Origin: Sulfitobacter geojensis
GTDB taxonomy: Bacteria; Pseudomonadota; Alphaproteobacteria; Rhodobacterales; Rhodobacteraceae
Direction of reading: 5' to 3'
DNA length: 64,000 nt
NCBI RefSeq assembly: GCF_000622325.1
Contig: NZ_JASE01000005.1
Location: forward strand, 620,001-684,000
Shown here piece after piece: positions 9,483 through 18,100 of this stretch; within the stretch, counting starts at the first letter, position 1, and every line of letters begins with the position of its first letter. A program made the translations under genes and the position numbers. A model generated the notes under the pieces. The model searched no databases. It was not told the DNA's origin and saw nothing but the letters and a program-made list of their open reading frames with translations.

Positions 9483-10598
9483 TCAGGCTGACAGGCTCGG
9501 GAAATAATCCTCACAAACCCCTTCACGGTGCACATCCGCCGTGCAGCAGTGCAGCCCGCCGCCGAACGCATAGGCATCGCGCAGCTCGACCTCGACCACT
9601 TCCATGCCCAGCTTGTCCATCTGCTCGGCTTGATAGACCTCGGACTTTTCAACACATACGGTTTTCGGGTCCAGCACCAGCACATTCATGCTCAGCCACG
9701 TCGATGAATAACACAGCGGCGGCGGCGTGTTATGGGCGGGCTGGGCGGCATCGACGATCTCCCAACCGTTCGCCTCAAACATCCCGCGCTGGTCTTCGGG
9801 TAAGCGTCGCTGCGGGTTGTTCAGGATCAGACCGGGACGCAGCGGTGTAAAGGTCGCATCAATGTGGATCGGATAGGGATCGCCGGGAAAGTTCACCGTA
9901 TGCACGCGGTGATCGGGGAAGTGACGGCGCAGCCATTCGATCCCCTTAAGGTTCGTCGTAAACCCGTGCTGTACCACCAGATCACGGCCAAAGCGCAGCA
10001 CATCCGCCGCATCAAACAACGGCTCTTCTTCGGTGGTGACAAAGAACTTCTTGGCCGCCCATTCCAGCCGCTTGGCGTCGCCAATCTTCTCGGAGAGGTA
10101 ATCGGGATGATAATCGGCATCCGTCAGCCGCGGCTTGGGCGCGGATTCGTGCCGGAAATTCGGGTCTTCATCAAAATACTGCTGCATCAGCGGGCGGTAA
10201 TTCAGGTATTCGAACCACCGGCAGCGATAGGACATCGTCGCCTCAAGCATCTCTGACCCCACGGTCAGCAATACATCGCGCGGCGGCATGCAACCGAACT
10301 GGCTTTCTGTATGAAAATCGGGCGTCGTAGCGGGCAGGGAATGGTCAATCGAAGTTGGCCGATCCACCCGCACGCCGCGCTTTTCCAGCATGCCTGCAAA
10401 ATTATCCAACAGTTCGTTCGCACGATCGATGGTTTCTTGCGGGCGGCGTCCCCACTGGCCACGCATGTCGCTGTCCTCAGGGACCTTGGCATCCAGCGCA
10501 GGTTCTTCTGGTGGGATATGACAATCATCGGCGCGACCGACGATCACATGTTTCAGCGGGTCCCATTCGTTCCAGCTGTTCACCACTGTCTTCTGCAT
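9483..10598 (-). CDS. Amidinotransferase of the glycine amidinotransferase (AGAT) family
   Basis: The 371-residue protein aligns by eye with vertebrate L-arginine:glycine amidinotransferase through the whole catalytic core: 'FDAADVLRFGRDL' (Asp196), 'PIHIDATF' (His245) and 'GGGLHCCTADVHREG' (Cys351) place the Asp-His-Cys triad in the right order and spacing. Such enzymes move the amidino group of arginine to an amine such as glycine, giving guanidinoacetate and ornithine. The real acceptor may differ, because bacterial relatives use inosamine phosphate or other amines. The gene diverges from an amidase gene across 100 bp holding a palindrome. No creatine or streptomycin-type genes are near. 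Confidence 0.85.
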   Translation of the reverse strand: MQKTVVNSWNEWDPLKHVIVGRADDCHIPPEEPALDAKVPEDSDMRGQWGRRPQETIDRANELLDNFAGMLEKRGVRVDRPTSIDHSLPATTPDFHTESQFGCMPPRDVLLTVGSEMLEATMSYRCRWFEYLNYRPLMQQYFDEDPNFRHESAPKPRLTDADYHPDYLSEKIGDAKRLEWAAKKFFVTTEEEPLFDAADVLRFGRDLVVQHGFTTNLKGIEWLRRHFPDHRVHTVNFPGDPYPIHIDATFTPLRPGLILNNPQRRLPEDQRGMFEANGWEIVDAAQPAHNTPPPLCYSSTWLSMNVLVLDPKTVCVEKSEVYQAEQMDKLGMEVVEVELRDAYAFGGGLHCCTADVHREGVCEDYFPSLSA

Positions 10599-10642
10599 CT
10601 TGGTCTCCCGATTTCAAAACTTCGAAAGGGGTAAAAGCAAAG

Positions 10643-10656
10643 TTGCAACTGTGCAA
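10643..10656. promoter_or_regulatory. Palindromic candidate operator between divergent amidinotransferase and amidase genes
   Basis: TTGCA (10643-10647) and TGCAA (10652-10656) form a perfect inverted repeat with a four-base spacer in the centre of the 100-bp divergent region. This has the form of a dimeric regulator site that could control both genes. No regulator gene is adjacent. Confidence 0.35.
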
Positions 10657-10698
10657 GACAAGTCGTTCGTGCCAGTCTGAACTGAAACGGAGGGGTCT

Positions 10699-12093
10699 AT
10701 GGAATTGTTCGAACGCAGTGCAACGCAAATCGCCAAAGCTGTCAAAGCCGGCGATGTGACCGCGCGCGAAGTCACACAGGCGGTCCTTGCGCGGATGGAC
10801 GCCGTGAACCCTGCGATCAACGCGGTTGTGGCGCGCAATGACGAAGAGGCGCTGCAAGCGGCGGATGAGGTGGACCGCGCCCGTGCCGCCGGCGCAACAT
10901 TAGGGCCGATGGCGGGGGTGCCTGTCACGACAAAGGAAAACGTTGACCAGACCGGCTTTGCCACGACCAACGGTTTGCAAATCCAGAAAGACCTGATTGC
11001 CACCACAGATAGCCCCGTCGTTGCCAACCTGCGCCGCGCGGGGGCGGTCATTGTCGGGCGCACCAACACGCCCGCGTTTTCATTGCGCTGGTTCACACGC
11101 AATTCCCTGCATGGGCACACGAAAAATCCCCACAATCCCGCGATCACACCCGGCGGATCGTCTGGCGGTGCGGCTGCGGCCACGGCGGCGGGGATCGGGG
11201 CAATGGGTCATGGCACCGACATCGGCGGGTCGATCCGCTATCCTGCCTATGCCTGCGGGCTACAGGGCATCCGCCCGACCTTGGGGCGTGTCGCGGCGCG
11301 CAACGCTTCTGCGCCGGACCGTCATATCGGTGCGCAGTTGATGGCCGTGTCTGGCCCGCATGCACGTTCTGTTGCGGATTTGCGGCTGACCTTGGATGTG
11401 ATGGCACAGCCCGATCTACAAGACCCCTGGCACGTACCCGCCCCGATGAAGGGTGCGGCATACCCCCGCCGTGCGGCACTCTGCGTGAATCCCGAAGGGC
11501 TGAACACGCACCCCTTGGTGGAGCAATCCCTGCGCCGCGCGGCCGAGCGGCTGATTGATGCAGGATGGGACGTGACCGAGGTGGACAGCCCGCCCTTTCG
11601 TGCCCCCGCCCGTTTGCAAGCGCAGCTTTGGCTTGCAGAGATGGAGCGCGGGGCCAAGGCGATGTTCGCGCAGGAAGCCGACCCTGATGCGCTGCACGTG
11701 CTGGCGGAAATGCACAAGATCACCGCCTTGCCCGACCTGAACGAGGTGCTGGATGCGCTGCAAGCGCGCGTCGGCTTTTTGCGCGAATGGGAAATGTTTC
11801 TGGCGCAATACCCCGTGCTGATCTGCCCTGTCTCGTCAGAACCGCCTTTTCCCGATCTGCTTGACCTCGACGATTTTGCCCGCTGTCTTGAGGCGCAGTT
11901 GACGCAGGTGGGGCTGCCCCTGATGGGGTTGCCGGGGATGTCTGTTTTCACCGGTTTCGGCAGCGGCGAGGCGGGCCACACCCCGCTGGGGGCCCAGTTG
12001 ATCAGCGCGCGCTACCGCGAAGACATCATGCTGGACGCGGCAGAAGCGATCGAACAGCGCAGCCCGACGATCAACGTGGTCACACCCGCATGA
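10699..12093 (+). CDS. Amidase-signature family amidase
   Basis: The 464-residue hydrolase has the amidase-signature Ser-cisSer-Lys triad: Lys79 in 'PVTTKENVDQTG', cis-Ser154 in 'PGGSSGGAAA', and nucleophile Ser178 in 'GTDIGGSIRYPA'. It lacks GatA-specific context (no gatB/gatC nearby), so it is more likely a catabolic amidase acting on a small amide. GGAGG precedes the ATG at 10699. It is transcribed away from the AGAT-type gene and ends at a strong bidirectional terminator. The pairing suggests a joint role with guanidino or amide compounds, which is inference. Confidence 0.88.
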   Translation: MELFERSATQIAKAVKAGDVTAREVTQAVLARMDAVNPAINAVVARNDEEALQAADEVDRARAAGATLGPMAGVPVTTKENVDQTGFATTNGLQIQKDLIATTDSPVVANLRRAGAVIVGRTNTPAFSLRWFTRNSLHGHTKNPHNPAITPGGSSGGAAAATAAGIGAMGHGTDIGGSIRYPAYACGLQGIRPTLGRVAARNASAPDRHIGAQLMAVSGPHARSVADLRLTLDVMAQPDLQDPWHVPAPMKGAAYPRRAALCVNPEGLNTHPLVEQSLRRAAERLIDAGWDVTEVDSPPFRAPARLQAQLWLAEMERGAKAMFAQEADPDALHVLAEMHKITALPDLNEVLDALQARVGFLREWEMFLAQYPVLICPVSSEPPFPDLLDLDDFARCLEAQLTQVGLPLMGLPGMSVFTGFGSGEAGHTPLGAQLISARYREDIMLDAAEAIEQRSPTINVVTPA

Positions 12094-12100
12094 CACAACA

Positions 12101-12130
12101 AAAAACCGCGCCTGATGCAGGCGCGGTTTT
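12101..12130. terminator. Bidirectional Rho-independent terminator
   Basis: CCGCGCCTG (12106-12114) pairs with CAGGCGCGG (12118-12126) around ATG. A-tract and T-tract flanks give a U-run on either strand. It serves the converging amidase and rpsO genes. Confidence 0.88.
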
Positions 12131-12156
12131 CTGTAACTTAACGATGTGGCAGGCGC

Positions 12157-12426
12157 TTAGCGGCGCAGGCCCAGACGCTTGATCAGGTCCTGATAGCGTG
12201 CTTCGTCCTTGCTTTTGGTGTAATCCAGCAGCTTACGACGTGTCGCAACCATCTTGAGCAGACCACGGCGACCGTGGTTGTCTTTTTTGTGGGTCTTGAA
12301 GTGCTCTGTCAGCGTCGCAATGCGCGAGCTCAGAACTGCAACCTGCACCTCGGGGGAACCGGTGTCGCCCTCTTTGGTGCCGAATTCTTTCATCAACCGT
12401 GCTTTTTCTTCAGGTGTAATCGACAT
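12157..12426 (-). CDS. rpsO: 30S ribosomal protein S15
   Basis: The 89-residue protein is the full-length family member: '[19 protein letters not shown]', '[19 protein letters not shown]' and 'LIKRLGLRR' at the end. It binds the central domain of 16S rRNA early in 30S assembly. AAGGAG precedes the ATG at 12426. It stops at the bidirectional terminator, so it is not co-transcribed with pnp from this arrangement, unlike the classical rpsO-pnp operon. Its upstream neighbour is an RTX protein gene on the same strand. Confidence 0.97.
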   Translation of the reverse strand: MSITPEEKARLMKEFGTKEGDTGSPEVQVAVLSSRIATLTEHFKTHKKDNHGRRGLLKMVATRRKLLDYTKSKDEARYQDLIKRLGLRR

Positions 12427-12584
12427 CGGGGTCTCCTTTCAGAGGCTAGAGTTATGGCGCAGGCCGGGATGTCGTCCAGCACAGGCCCATGGAGGTGTGC
12501 CCGTTGAAGGAATCAACAGGCGACGGTGGCGTATAGGAAAGATCGGGGCAGATGGCAAAGCCTATTTGCAAGGGCGATCAGCGC

Positions 12585-13583
12585 TTACGTCGCAACTAGG
12601 TTCATCGCCAAAGCCGAACTGAGCGGGATCAGCGCAATATCCGCTACCGTCAGTTGGGTCTGGCCGCTGACCTGCGCCACCATCTGATCGCCCATCCAGA
12701 CCTGCAGCTGGCCCTCATTGTCGGGGTCCGGCGCGACCGTGACATCCGGTGCATCGACTGCTGAACCGCTGTCATCCCAGATGAACAACAGGGAGTCGTC
12801 CTGCGGTTCAAAATCAATGATTTCGGCGCTGTCGCCCGTGTCGGCCCATCCTCCCAGCACAAATTGATCACCGCCGGTGCCACCGTGCAGCACATCGCCC
12901 TGACCCACGATGATCACATCATCGCCGCCACCACCGTTCAGATAGTCCAGCCCGTCGATATCCTGCGGGGTCATTGCGTCAGGGTCGCCTGCAACCCCAC
13001 TTAACGTGTCATCACCTGCGCCGCCAAACAGCGTGTCCTCGCCTGCATCACCGCGCAGCGCGTCATTGCCCAACCCACCCGATATCGCATCATCGCCGTC
13101 CCCGCCGGACAACCGGTCATCCCCGTCCGACCCGTTCAGCGCATCATCGCCCGCACCGCCGGAAAGAAAATCATCGTCATTCTGTCCGGTCAGCGTGTCG
13201 TTAAACGCGCCGCCGTGCAGATCATCGTCGCCGTCGGACCCGATCAGGCTGTCATTGCCGGCCTGCCCGATCAACGTGTCGTTGCCTGCGTCGCCGCGCA
13301 GTTCGTCGTCGCCATCACCACCGGACACCAGATCTTGACCGTCGCCTGCGCTGATGCGGTCATCCGCGTCACTGCCATTGATGTTTTCATCCCGCGCCGA
13401 ACCAAGGATCAGGTTCACGCGTTCGATGTCACTGGCAGGTTCGGGCAGCGTTTCCTCGGTCTCGTCGGTGTCATCGCTGATGTCGACAAAAGCGGCGGCG
13501 CTGACCGCCATCAGACCCATCAAACCAGCCAACCACAACATGACGATACCCAACCATACAAAAAAACGGCCCACTGCCGCCAC
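12585..13583 (-). CDS. RTX (hemolysin-type calcium-binding) repeat protein with N-terminal membrane segment
   Basis: In the 332-residue protein, residues 6-32 are hydrophobic ('VWLGIVMLWLAGLMGLMAV'). Residues about 55-225 carry some 14 calcium-binding nonapeptides of the GGxGxDxLx type, such as 'GGDGDDELRGDAGNDTLIG'. The C-terminal part (from 'GGTGGDQFVLGGW') resembles the tail after RTX blocks in serralysin-like proteins. There is no enzymatic domain. The N-terminal segment is unusual, since RTX proteins normally leave by a C-terminal type I signal; this one could be tethered to the inner membrane or exported by Sec. The start is uncertain: GTG at 13583 is used, but GTG 13574 or ATG 13541 are possible. 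Confidence 0.82.
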   Translation of the reverse strand: MAAVGRFFVWLGIVMLWLAGLMGLMAVSAAAFVDISDDTDETEETLPEPASDIERVNLILGSARDENINGSDADDRISAGDGQDLVSGGDGDDELRGDAGNDTLIGQAGNDSLIGSDGDDDLHGGAFNDTLTGQNDDDFLSGGAGDDALNGSDGDDRLSGGDGDDAISGGLGNDALRGDAGEDTLFGGAGDDTLSGVAGDPDAMTPQDIDGLDYLNGGGGDDVIIVGQGDVLHGGTGGDQFVLGGWADTGDSAEIIDFEPQDDSLLFIWDDSGSAVDAPDVTVAPDPDNEGQLQVWMGDQMVAQVSGQTQLTVADIALIPLSSALAMNLVAT

Positions 13584-13654
13584 CGGATAAAAGCCACATT
13601 AGGGCCGTCAGGTCAAAAGCAAACGGGTTAACTGGTTAAGGTTTCCTGCTCGTT

Positions 13655-14170
13655 TTACAGGGCCTTACCCCATTTAACCGGCTGTTGCGCATAGGGCAGA
13701 TACAAGGGATGCTTGGGGTGACCGTCCTTTGACAGCCCCAGATGGAACAGCGGCCGGTCCAGCGCTTGTAGCAATTGCGCCACCTGCGGCCCGCGCCCCC
13801 GATGGGCCCCATGAACGCCCCACGCGGCGATGATCTGATCCGCCCATGCGGTGCCTTCGCGCAAGGTTGCATCATTGTCCGGCCCCACCGGATCATCGGC
13901 GGCGCGCATGTCACGCGGATCAGTGGCGCGCCATGCAAAGATGTTGGTGACGCGAAACCCGCCAAACCCCAGATGCCGTGCACGCCGTTCGCAGCGCTCA
14001 ACGGTGGGATCGTTCTGCACTTCTGTCGCGGTCGAGGGGTTGAGCATGACAAACAGTACCTTCGGCTGCGCGACATCCCACACCCGCGTCAGGCTATAGC
14101 GATACCTTTCGCAATCCGAATACACTGCGGTCGAGGGCGCGTCGCCTTTGGTATGGCTGCGTGTAATCAT
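13655..14170 (-). CDS. DUF1643 domain protein
   Basis: The 171-residue protein has the DUF1643 hallmarks 'VLFVMLNPSTATEVQNDPT', 'RCERRARHLGFGGFRVTNIFAWRATDP' and a C-terminal 'GHPKHPLYLPY'. The family's function is unknown. Its members have a nucleotide-binding-like Rossmann pattern and are found in scattered bacteria and phages. I start at ATG 14170, four bases after the truB stop, which makes translational coupling to truB likely. The frame could extend 13 codons into truB, but I see no reason to prefer that. Confidence 0.8.
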   Translation of the reverse strand: MITRSHTKGDAPSTAVYSDCERYRYSLTRVWDVAQPKVLFVMLNPSTATEVQNDPTVERCERRARHLGFGGFRVTNIFAWRATDPRDMRAADDPVGPDNDATLREGTAWADQIIAAWGVHGAHRGRGPQVAQLLQALDRPLFHLGLSKDGHPKHPLYLPYAQQPVKWGKAL

Positions 14171-14174
14171 CAGC

Positions 14175-15080
14175 CTAGGTGTTGAACACCCGATTGGGAT
14201 GCAACTCACCTGATTTGAACCGGCCCACAGCCACCGCTACCCCGTCAAAGGACGCCCAGCATTCATCGCCATATTCAACGTCATGGGCGATGACCATGCC
14301 GGGGTTGCCGTTGCGCAGCTTGACCGCCCCTTCGGCGGTGGCCTTGACCTCGGGCAGGTCAACCAAACCCTGTTCAAGCGGCAGCAAATGCGTGTCGAGT
14401 TCAGGCGTGCGCGCCATCTCTTCGATCTGCGCGATGGTCAGCCCGTCACCGGCATCGAACGGTCCCGACCAGATGCGGCGCAATTCGCGCACATGGCCAT
14501 AGCACCCCAGCACCGCCCCCAGATCCCGCGCGATCGAACGGACATAGCCGCCCTTGCCGCACACCATCTCAAGCGTCACATGATCGGCGTCTGGCCGGTC
14601 GATAAGCAACAGGCTTTCCACGAACAACGGCCGCGCCGCGATTTCCATTTCCTCGCCGTCACGGGCGCGTTTATAGGCGCGCTCCCCGTCAATCTTGACG
14701 GCAGAAAACTGCGGCGGCACCTGTTCGATGTCGCCAATAAAACCCGCCAGCGCCTCTTTGATCGCTTCGTCATCGGGGCGCAGGTCCGAGGTTTTCAAAA
14801 CCTCGCCTTCGGCATCATCGGTGTTGGTCGACACGCCAAGGCGCACCGTGAACTCATATGCTTTCAGCGCATCGGTAATATAGGGCACCGTTTTGGTCGC
14901 CTCGCCCAGCGCAATCGCCAGAACACCGGTGGCATCGGGATCAAGCGTGCCGGCATGGCCCGCTTTTTTCGCCTCAAGCGCCCAGCGTACTTTGTTGACC
15001 ACGGCCGTGGACGTGGGCCCCGCAGGTTTATCCACCACCAGCCAGCCCGAAATGTCGCGTCCCTTGCGTGTGCGTCCCAT
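14175..15080 (-). CDS. truB: tRNA pseudouridine(55) synthase TruB
   Basis: The 301-residue enzyme isomerises U55 in the T-loop of tRNAs. Catalytic Asp47 lies in '[14 protein letters not shown]'; 'DKPAGPTS' near residue 17 and '[10 protein letters not shown]' further on are also conserved. The ATG at 15080 has AGAGGG at good spacing; an in-frame upstream ATG at 15098 would add six residues without a site. It lies in the usual rbfA-truB-rpsO order of alphaproteobacteria, but with extra genes on both sides (a phosphodiester glycosidase-like gene before, DUF1643 after). Confidence 0.95.
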   Translation of the reverse strand: MGRTRKGRDISGWLVVDKPAGPTSTAVVNKVRWALEAKKAGHAGTLDPDATGVLAIALGEATKTVPYITDALKAYEFTVRLGVSTNTDDAEGEVLKTSDLRPDDEAIKEALAGFIGDIEQVPPQFSAVKIDGERAYKRARDGEEMEIAARPLFVESLLLIDRPDADHVTLEMVCGKGGYVRSIARDLGAVLGCYGHVRELRRIWSGPFDAGDGLTIAQIEEMARTPELDTHLLPLEQGLVDLPEVKATAEGAVKLRNGNPGMVIAHDVEYGDECWASFDGVAVAVGRFKSGELHPNRVFNT

Positions 15081-15147
15081 GATGCCCTCTTTGTCCAAAT
15101 CAGGCCCGCGCTATACTGTGCGGGCGCGCAACTTCCCAGAGGGAATT

Positions 15148-15888
15148 CTATTGTGCGGGTTCGACGACGCCGATGATCGGTCCCAGACTGGTAAAGCCGG
15201 TGCCGCTGCGCCCCAGATCAGGCGCGCGCATCCGCGAAATATTGCCGTCAAAATACAGGGCATTGGGCAGTTTCAGATGGTCGCGAAACAGCGAGCCAAA
15301 GGCATGAAACGTCACCACACTGTCCGATATGACAAAAACCGCACGCGTGCCGTCGCGCGATGTGCCAACGCCGTTGCGGATATAGCGCGATGTGCTGTCG
15401 ACCAGAAACCGGGGGTGTAATGCACCGTCGATAACCAACATCGGACCGGATTGCGTGGCGGACCGGCACGCGGGCGCTTGTTCAATAAACGTCAGGGTTT
15501 CGATGACATCGGCGCGCCCGTCGCGCAGGCACAAAACCCCGTTGGGCAGCAATCCGAAATTCCCCGGCCCTGCATTCGGGATCACCCGCTGCACCTCGAC
15601 ACCATTTTCCACGTAATGCCCGACGGGGCGGCGATCATCATGATACATGCCGGCGTTGGTCGCAAAGCCCAGCTTTAGCCCCTGTTCCTTCAGCGCGTTG
15701 TCCAGCGTGCCGAAATGGCCAAAGGCCTTGCCGTCGTCATCGGCCAAAAACAGCTCAAGCCGTTCGACCGTCAGATCGACCTCGCAAATGGTATAGGCAT
15801 CGTCGCGGTAGGTTTCGCTGCGGCACTCGGCACCCGTGGCGGGCATCGCCAGCAGGGTTAGCCCCAGCCATGCCGCCAGCAGTTTCAT
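15148..15888 (-). CDS. Secreted phosphodiester glycosidase (NAGPA/DUF2233) family protein
   Basis: The 246-residue protein has an N-terminal signal peptide ('[19 protein letters not shown]', cleavage near residue 20). The mature part matches the phosphodiester glycosidase domain related to the mammalian uncovering enzyme: '[22 protein letters not shown]', '[10 protein letters not shown]', '[10 protein letters not shown]' and '[12 protein letters not shown]'. These proteins act on sugar phosphodiesters or exopolysaccharide in the periplasm; the substrate here is unknown. The ATG overlaps the rbfA stop as ATGA, so it is translated together with rbfA although the functions seem unrelated. Confidence 0.82.
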   Translation of the reverse strand: MKLLAAWLGLTLLAMPATGAECRSETYRDDAYTICEVDLTVERLELFLADDDGKAFGHFGTLDNALKEQGLKLGFATNAGMYHDDRRPVGHYVENGVEVQRVIPNAGPGNFGLLPNGVLCLRDGRADVIETLTFIEQAPACRSATQSGPMLVIDGALHPRFLVDSTSRYIRNGVGTSRDGTRAVFVISDSVVTFHAFGSLFRDHLKLPNALYFDGNISRMRAPDLGRSGTGFTSLGPIIGVVEPAQ

Positions 15889-16313
15889 CCCTCTGAAACC
15901 GCGTCTGGTTCATCATCGGGCGCATCCGCGTCGCGGCGCACCCGTGCATCCGCCAGCATCCGGCGGGTTTCATCCATCTGGTCAAACGTCTGATCCAGCT
16001 GAAACCGCAGTTCCGGGGAAAACTTCAACGTCAACTTCTTGGAGACCTGTTTGCGGATCTCGTGTTTGTTGCGCGCCAGCAGTTTCAACAGCTCGTCTTT
16101 TCCTTCGCCGCCCAGTGGCAGCACATAGGCTGTCGCGACCTTGAGGTCAGAGGACGAACGCACCTCCCCCACCGTGATCGACATCCGGTTCAGTTCCGGG
16201 TCGTGGACATCGCCGCGCGCCAGAACCTCGGACAGCGCCCGCCGGATCGTTTCACCAACTCGCAGCTGGCGTTGTGTCGGGCCGCGGCCCTCATATGTAT
16301 TATTCTTACCCAT
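15885..16313 (-). CDS. rbfA: 30S ribosome-binding factor RbfA
   Basis: The 142-residue protein has the KH-like RbfA core '[27 protein letters not shown]', '[25 protein letters not shown]' and '[19 protein letters not shown]'. It assists late maturation of the 16S rRNA 5' end and cold adaptation. The C-terminus has an acidic tail common in alphaproteobacterial homologues. It is the first gene of the minus-strand block and is divergent from dapB across 88 bp. Confidence 0.95.
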   Translation of the reverse strand: MGKNNTYEGRGPTQRQLRVGETIRRALSEVLARGDVHDPELNRMSITVGEVRSSSDLKVATAYVLPLGGEGKDELLKLLARNKHEIRKQVSKKLTLKFSPELRFQLDQTFDQMDETRRMLADARVRRDADAPDDEPDAVSEG

Positions 16314-16401
16314 ATTCGCCTACCTAAGCATTCCCATTGTCTTTGCCAAGCGGCAGCGGTCACGCTAAACGGGGCGAAATCCAGATGCAGGAGCGCATGT
16401 T

Positions 16402-17217
16402 ATGACCCAGACCCTTTCCGTGGCAATCACCGGTGCCTCCGGCCGCATGGGGCAGACCCTGATCGGGTTGGTAAATGCTTCCGATAAAATGGCACTGACC
16501 GGCGCAATCGAACGGACCGGCCATGCGTGGGTCGGGCAGGATGTGGGTGAAATGATGGGGGGCGGTGCGCTGGGCGTGACAGTGACCGACGATGCCGCCG
16601 CTGCTTTGGCTGATGCAGATGCCGTGATTGATTTCACAGCCCCGCAAGCGACAATCGCCTTTGCCGCATTGGCCGCACAGGCGGGCATCGTGCATGTTAT
16701 CGGCACCACAGGCATGACCGAGGATGAAATCGCCGCCCTTGCACCCCACGGTGAAAAGGCCACGATCATCCGTGCCGGCAACATGAGCCTTGGCGTCAAC
16801 CTGTTGACACAGCTGACAAAACGCGTCGCTGCGGCCCTTGATACGGATTACGACATCGAAATCATCGAAGCGCATCACAATCAAAAGGTCGACGCGCCGT
16901 CGGGTACGGCCCTGATGTTGGGCGAAGCGGCTGCCGAGGGGCGTGGTGTCAAACTTGCCGATGTGTCCGATCGGGGGCGTGACGGCATCACCGGTGCGCG
17001 CAAATCCGGCGATATCGGGTTCACGGCCATTCGCGGCGGCGACATTATCGGTGAACACGACGTGATGTTTGCCGCTGCTGGTGAGCGGATCATCCTGCGT
17101 CATGTTGCATCGGACCGCAGCGTCTTTGCCCGGGGCGCGCTTAAGGCGGCGCTTTGGGGGCATGGCCGTGCGGCCGGACAATATGATATGCTGGATGTGC
17201 TGGGCCTGTCGGATTAA
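16402..17217 (+). CDS. dapB: 4-hydroxy-tetrahydrodipicolinate reductase
   Basis: The 271-residue enzyme of lysine and diaminopimelate synthesis reduces HTPA with NAD(P)H. The N-terminal nucleotide motif is 'GASGRMGQ' (residues 11-18); the catalytic and substrate signature '[18 protein letters not shown]' lies near residues 154-171. The ATG at 16402 has GGAG upstream. The gene is expressed from the short region shared with divergent rbfA. The next gene begins 73 bp later behind its own putative promoter. Confidence 0.95.
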   Translation: MTQTLSVAITGASGRMGQTLIGLVNASDKMALTGAIERTGHAWVGQDVGEMMGGGALGVTVTDDAAAALADADAVIDFTAPQATIAFAALAAQAGIVHVIGTTGMTEDEIAALAPHGEKATIIRAGNMSLGVNLLTQLTKRVAAALDTDYDIEIIEAHHNQKVDAPSGTALMLGEAAAEGRGVKLADVSDRGRDGITGARKSGDIGFTAIRGGDIIGEHDVMFAAAGERIILRHVASDRSVFARGALKAALWGHGRAAGQYDMLDVLGLSD

Positions 17218-17231
17218 TTTTTCGGGCGGAT

Positions 17232-17274
17232 GAAACCTTTTTAAGGTTTGTGACGTTACTCATTCGTACGTCAC
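17232..17274 (+). promoter_or_regulatory. Possible ECF-type promoter with overlapping inverted repeat
   Basis: GAAAC (17232-17236) and CGTT (17254-17257) are 17 bp apart, close to the GGAAC-N16/17-CGTT form used by EcfG-like sigma factors of alphaproteobacteria. GTGACGT (17250-17256) and ACGTCAC (17268-17274) form a perfect inverted repeat over the -10 region. Both lie upstream of the small secreted protein gene. The -35 element has one mismatch, so this is tentative. Confidence 0.3.
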
Positions 17275-17290
17275 CCGATGGAGAATCCCG

Positions 17291-17647
17291 ATGAAAGCCT
17301 TAGTCCTATCTGTTTTCGCCGCTTTTGCAGGTCTTGCATCCCCTGCGCTGGCCGACCTGCAACAGGTAACCTCCCGCGATGCATTTGTCGCTTTGGTCGA
17401 TGGCAAAACGCTGACGCGGCCTTTGGTCAAACTAAAGGTTTTGTCGAACGGGCAAATCACTGGCAAAGGGGCCACATGGGAAATCAGTGGCGAATGGGCG
17501 TGGAAAGACGGATTTCTGTGCCGCACCCTGATCTGGGGGGGCGATGATTTGGGGTACAACTGTCAGGAAATCAAATCAGACGGCAGCCGCATGCGCTTTA
17601 CCTCCGACAAAGGCAGCGGCGATTCTGCGGAATTCAGCCTGCGCTAA
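17291..17647 (+). CDS. Small secreted hypothetical protein
   Basis: The 118-residue protein has a clear signal peptide (residues 1-21, 'LVLSVFAAFAGLASPALA|D'). The mature part of about 97 residues contains 'GKGATWEISGEWAWKDGFLCRTLIWGGDDLGYNCQ', with two cysteines that could form a disulfide, and ends in a beta-rich polar stretch. I recall similar short exported proteins beside dapB in roseobacters but know of no function. The fold suggests a small periplasmic beta-sandwich. It may be stress-regulated if the ECF-like promoter upstream is real. Confidence 0.75.
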   Translation: MKALVLSVFAAFAGLASPALADLQQVTSRDAFVALVDGKTLTRPLVKLKVLSNGQITGKGATWEISGEWAWKDGFLCRTLIWGGDDLGYNCQEIKSDGSRMRFTSDKGSGDSAEFSLR

Positions 17648-17677
17648 CCAAGGTCTGCCTTAACAAGTGCCGCGATT

Positions 17678-17971
17678 CTAAAAATCGACGGCCAATCCTT
17701 TTTTCTCCCAATCCCCATAGCGCACGGGTTCTGGCCCGTCGCGCCCGCCCAATTCTGGCGGCAGTTCCATCGCTGCTGCCTTCTTGCGCCGTTCTTCTGC
17801 TTCTGCCAGCGCACGCTGCGCGGCGGGCGGAATGGGCTTTGGCGCAGGTGTCGGGTTGGGGGCAGGGGGCAAATCCGGCCCGGGCGTGGGTGTTGGTGGC
17901 ACCGGATTATCGGGAATCGGGCGCGGGGCAGGGTCGCCGCCCTGTGTCTTTTGTGTCAAAGGGTCTGTCAT
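17678..17971 (-). CDS. SdhAF4 (DUF1674) family succinate dehydrogenase assembly factor
   Basis: The 97-residue protein has a proline-rich, disordered first half and the diagnostic C-terminal motif 'ELGGRDGPEPVRYGDWEKKG' followed by LAVDF. This motif defines SDHAF4/DUF1674, which binds the flavinylated succinate dehydrogenase subunit and aids complex II assembly in mitochondria and alphaproteobacteria. The ATG at 17971 has GAGGAT upstream; a longer frame to 18013 lacks a site. No sdh gene lies in the window. It is divergent from rsmB. Confidence 0.85.
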   Translation of the reverse strand: MTDPLTQKTQGGDPAPRPIPDNPVPPTPTPGPDLPPAPNPTPAPKPIPPAAQRALAEAEERRKKAAAMELPPELGGRDGPEPVRYGDWEKKGLAVDF

Positions 17972-18035
17972 ATCATCCTCTTGAGGCAAGCTTGCCTTTG
18001 ATATACGTCGCAATTTAATGCGGACAAGCGTGATC

Positions 18036-18089
18036 GGCCAGATTGGCCCGACAGCACAGAGGTTCGGATAGGTCAGATTAGCCCGATAG
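18036..18089. repeat. 19-bp imperfect direct repeat in the SdhAF4-rsmB divergent region
   Basis: Copies at 18036-18054 and 18071-18089 share 16 of 19 bases and start 35 bp apart. All three differences are C/T or G/A changes. Each contains CAGATT followed by GCCCGA. The second copy ends 11 bp before the rsmB ATG and includes its AGGA-like ribosome site. Confidence 0.6.
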
Positions 18090-18100
18090 GAACCAAGCAG

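Noticed and set aside
12974..13338. Periodic direct repeats resembling a CRISPR or minisatellite
   Set aside because: The periodicity is coding: 27-bp steps of the RTX nonapeptides on the minus strand. No spacers or cas genes.
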